From SAR202 cluster bacterium AD-804-J14_MRT_500m (GTDB lineage: Bacteria; Chloroflexota; Dehalococcoidia; UBA3495; GCA-2712585), in contig VEXF01000008.1 of the NCBI GenBank assembly GCA_009391275.1, positions 1-58,133 on the forward strand: a stretch of 58,133 nt of DNA, read 5' to 3'. Of this stretch, positions 56,466 to 58,133 are shown piece by piece. Positions within the stretch are counted from its first letter, which is position 1; every line of letters starts with the position of its first letter. The notes under the pieces are model-generated. The model was not told where the DNA came from and did not search any database. It saw only the letters and a list, made by a program, of their open reading frames with translations. The translations under genes were made by a program, and so were the position numbers.

Positions 56466-57704
56466 TTGGGCAAATTACTAATTCACAGTGCCCGCATTTT
56501 TACTGGAACATCAGACGATTATATGAATCGATCAGGCGTGTTTGTAGTTGATGGCACGATCCGTACGATCGCTTCAAACTCAGACCTTCCAATACCAGAC
56601 CGGGAAACACATGTAGTCGATGCTGAAGGAGCGGTGTTGATCCCTGGGCTAATCAACTGCCATACCCACATAACTAGGAGACACGTACACAGACTGCCGA
56701 TCGAGGCATCATTTCGCGCTTCGGTCCCGGATATCGAAGGTCAAAGCGGCCCCCAAAGAATATTGTTTGCGATGCGGAACGCATGGCAGGAATTAATGGA
56801 GGGAACTACCTCGTTTCGAGATTGTGGATCTAGACACAAGGTCAGCTTGGAACTTCGAAAAGCTATTACCTCAGGTAAAATAAATGGACCTTTAGTATTA
56901 TCCTGTGGTGAAGGCATAGCTATGACTGGAGGTCATGGAACACATCGTGATTTCACTGCAATCGAAGCGGATGGTGTCGATGCTGTCCGAAAAGAAGTTC
57001 GTGCCCAGTTACGTGCAGGAGCAGACTGGATCAAGATGATGGCATCGGGCGGACTAGGCGGAATGCCTGAACACGAGGATCCTAGATGGTCGGAATACAG
57101 TGTAGTTGAGCTCGGAGTCGCCGTAGAAGAGGCACACAAACGATGGAAGAAAGTTTGCACGCATTGTGGATCCGCTGAATCTGTCAAAAACTCTGTGAAG
57201 GCAGGGGTAGATTCTGTAGAACATGGAATGCTATTAGACGAGGAAGCTGTTTCGCTCATGGCAAAACATGGCACGTTTTTTATCCCGACGCTCCATGGGA
57301 TTTATTATGTGTACCGACGCGAGGAACAATCTGGACAGTCGGAATTTTCGGATTTCCTCAGAGACAAAGTTTGTTTACCGCACAGGGTTGGAGTAAAGAT
57401 GGCCTATGAATCTGGAGTCAAAATTGCGACGGGAACCGATACTCTAGGAAACATGATTGAAGAAATCAAAAGCCTTAACGACATATGCTTCCAACCCCAT
57501 GAAGCTCTCCAAGCAGCTACTCAAACAGCTGCCGAAGCCATGGGGATTGCTAATAAAGTCGGCACATTAGAACCTGGCAAACTAGCAGACATGGTCATCA
57601 TAGACGGAGATCCTCTTGTAAACTTAAATGATCTCTACAAAGTAAAATCTGTTTACAAAACAGGAAATCTTGTAACGCTTGAATGGCTGAGTAATCTAAC
57701 ATAG
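56466..57704 (+). CDS. Amidohydrolase (imidazolonepropionase-like)
   Basis: A 412-residue metal-dependent amidohydrolase: HxH in LINCHTHITRR, Lys in DWIKMMASGG, His in VCTHCGSAESV and VEHGMLLDEE, and Asp in ATGTDTLGNM. The beta-sandwich ends with GKLADMVIIDGDPLVNL. TTG at 56466 has AGGAGG about 7 bases upstream, a strong site. It belongs to the same subgroup as the genes at 12452 and 23095 and lies between two LLM genes. Confidence 0.9.
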   Translation: MGKLLIHSARIFTGTSDDYMNRSGVFVVDGTIRTIASNSDLPIPDRETHVVDAEGAVLIPGLINCHTHITRRHVHRLPIEASFRASVPDIEGQSGPQRILFAMRNAWQELMEGTTSFRDCGSRHKVSLELRKAITSGKINGPLVLSCGEGIAMTGGHGTHRDFTAIEADGVDAVRKEVRAQLRAGADWIKMMASGGLGGMPEHEDPRWSEYSVVELGVAVEEAHKRWKKVCTHCGSAESVKNSVKAGVDSVEHGMLLDEEAVSLMAKHGTFFIPTLHGIYYVYRREEQSGQSEFSDFLRDKVCLPHRVGVKMAYESGVKIATGTDTLGNMIEEIKSLNDICFQPHEALQAATQTAAEAMGIANKVGTLEPGKLADMVIIDGDPLVNLNDLYKVKSVYKTGNLVTLEWLSNLT

Positions 57705-57876
57705 CTAAGAGAATCTGATTACTTTATGTTCAATCTCGTTAAGACAAAATCGAGAAATCATTCTTCACTACACAACTAGCCCGTGACCAAGTAGACTAGC
57801 GAATATGCAGAATTCTCGCTATGAGTGTAGAAACAATGTCAGATTATTTGAATTTTAGGTTAACAAGGAGTCCTCA

Positions 57877-58133
57877 ATGTCTGTTGGAATAATAGTACCT
57901 CTTCCGGCATACACGCTAAATCCTACCTTTATCGCTAAAAAGGCCGAGGAACTAGGATTTGAATCACTCTGGTACCATGAGCACCCGATTTTGCCTGTCA
58001 CGAGTGCAAGCCCATTTCCGGCAACAGGCGGAGAGATCCCATGGACTTACCGCCACTTTACAGAGCCTTATATCTCTCTGGCTATGGCCGCTGCAGTTAC
58101 TAGCAAGATTAAACTCGGCACTGGTATCACATT
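57877..58133 (+). CDS. LLM-class oxidoreductase, partial (TIGR03619-like)
   Basis: The first 85 codons of a luciferase-like protein that continues beyond the right edge. It starts MSVGIIVPLPAYTLNPTF, followed by SLWYHEHPILP and IKLGTGIT, as in the F420-type copies at 16165 and 27007. AAGGAG lies about 6 bases before the ATG. The gap to the amidohydrolase is 172 bases, on the same strand. Confidence 0.82.
   Translation, partial: MSVGIIVPLPAYTLNPTFIAKKAEELGFESLWYHEHPILPVTSASPFPATGGEIPWTYRHFTEPYISLAMAAAVTSKIKLGTGIT

Noticed and set aside
1..58133. Mobile element, prophage, or CRISPR array
   Set aside because: No transposase, integrase or phage structural gene and no regularly spaced repeats were found on either strand.

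Overview
This window looks like chromosomal DNA from a marine bacterium of the SAR202 type (Chloroflexota, Dehalococcoidia-related). That placement is an inference from gene content, not from a phylogenetic marker. The main support is eight luciferase-like flavin monooxygenase genes (LLM family), six amidohydrolases of two kinds, two DAO-type flavin oxidoreductases, two GWW-type MFS carriers and many C-N bond hydrolases in 58 kb. The core genes next to them also look Chloroflexota-like: a double-length ThyX, a split Tat system and TTG starts. I saw no transposase, integrase, phage gene, CRISPR array or rRNA, so this reads as a stable catabolic region rather than an island.

Layout. Positions 1-10907 hold scattered catabolic genes: the start of an amidohydrolase, an orphan molybdenum hydroxylase large subunit, an LLM enzyme, a fumarylacetoacetate hydrolase-family protein, an M20 peptidase, a 43-residue-repeat protein, a SnoaL-like protein, an aminotransferase and a PF04909 amidohydrolase. 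From 11174 to 17462 there is a plus-strand run of DAO oxidoreductase, amidohydrolase, LLM, DAO, LLM and cupin. From 17470 to 29847 there is a DUF1445 protein, LLM enzymes, a creatinase/ectoine-hydrolase-like M24 protein, acetyl-CoA synthetase, an amidohydrolase, an MFS carrier, a cyclase-family hydrolase and a formamidase-like protein. From 29864 to 34150 a minus-strand block encodes a large BNR/Asp-box protein, an EEP nuclease-like protein and a 64-residue hydrophobic protein. From 34478 to 46300 there is a divergent asparaginase-like protein, a DXR-II/DRL-like dehydrogenase, an SDR, an amidase, a CinA-type amidohydrolase, a second MFS carrier and HyuA/HyuB.

From 46440 to 53278 lies a housekeeping segment: tandem ThyX, dihydrolipoyl dehydrogenase, TatA, then rlmD-maf (one fused gene), tatB and tatC as a tightly overlapped operon, thioredoxin, and a selenocysteine tRNA (selC, anticodon UCA). 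Catabolic genes resume from 53323 to the end.

Taken together (inference), MFS carriers would import small organic acids or amides. Flavin monooxygenases and DAO-type oxidases would oxidise them. Amidohydrolases, amidase, formamidase, cyclase-family hydrolase, hydantoinase and M20/M24 enzymes would break C-N bonds. FAH-family, SDR and acetyl-CoA synthetase enzymes would feed carbon to central metabolism. No transcription regulator was recognised in the whole window. The points most worth a second look are selC, the tandem ThyX with complementary motif decay, the RlmD-Maf fusion, the long asparaginase-like protein that has lost its catalytic Asp, and the 43-residue repeat protein.
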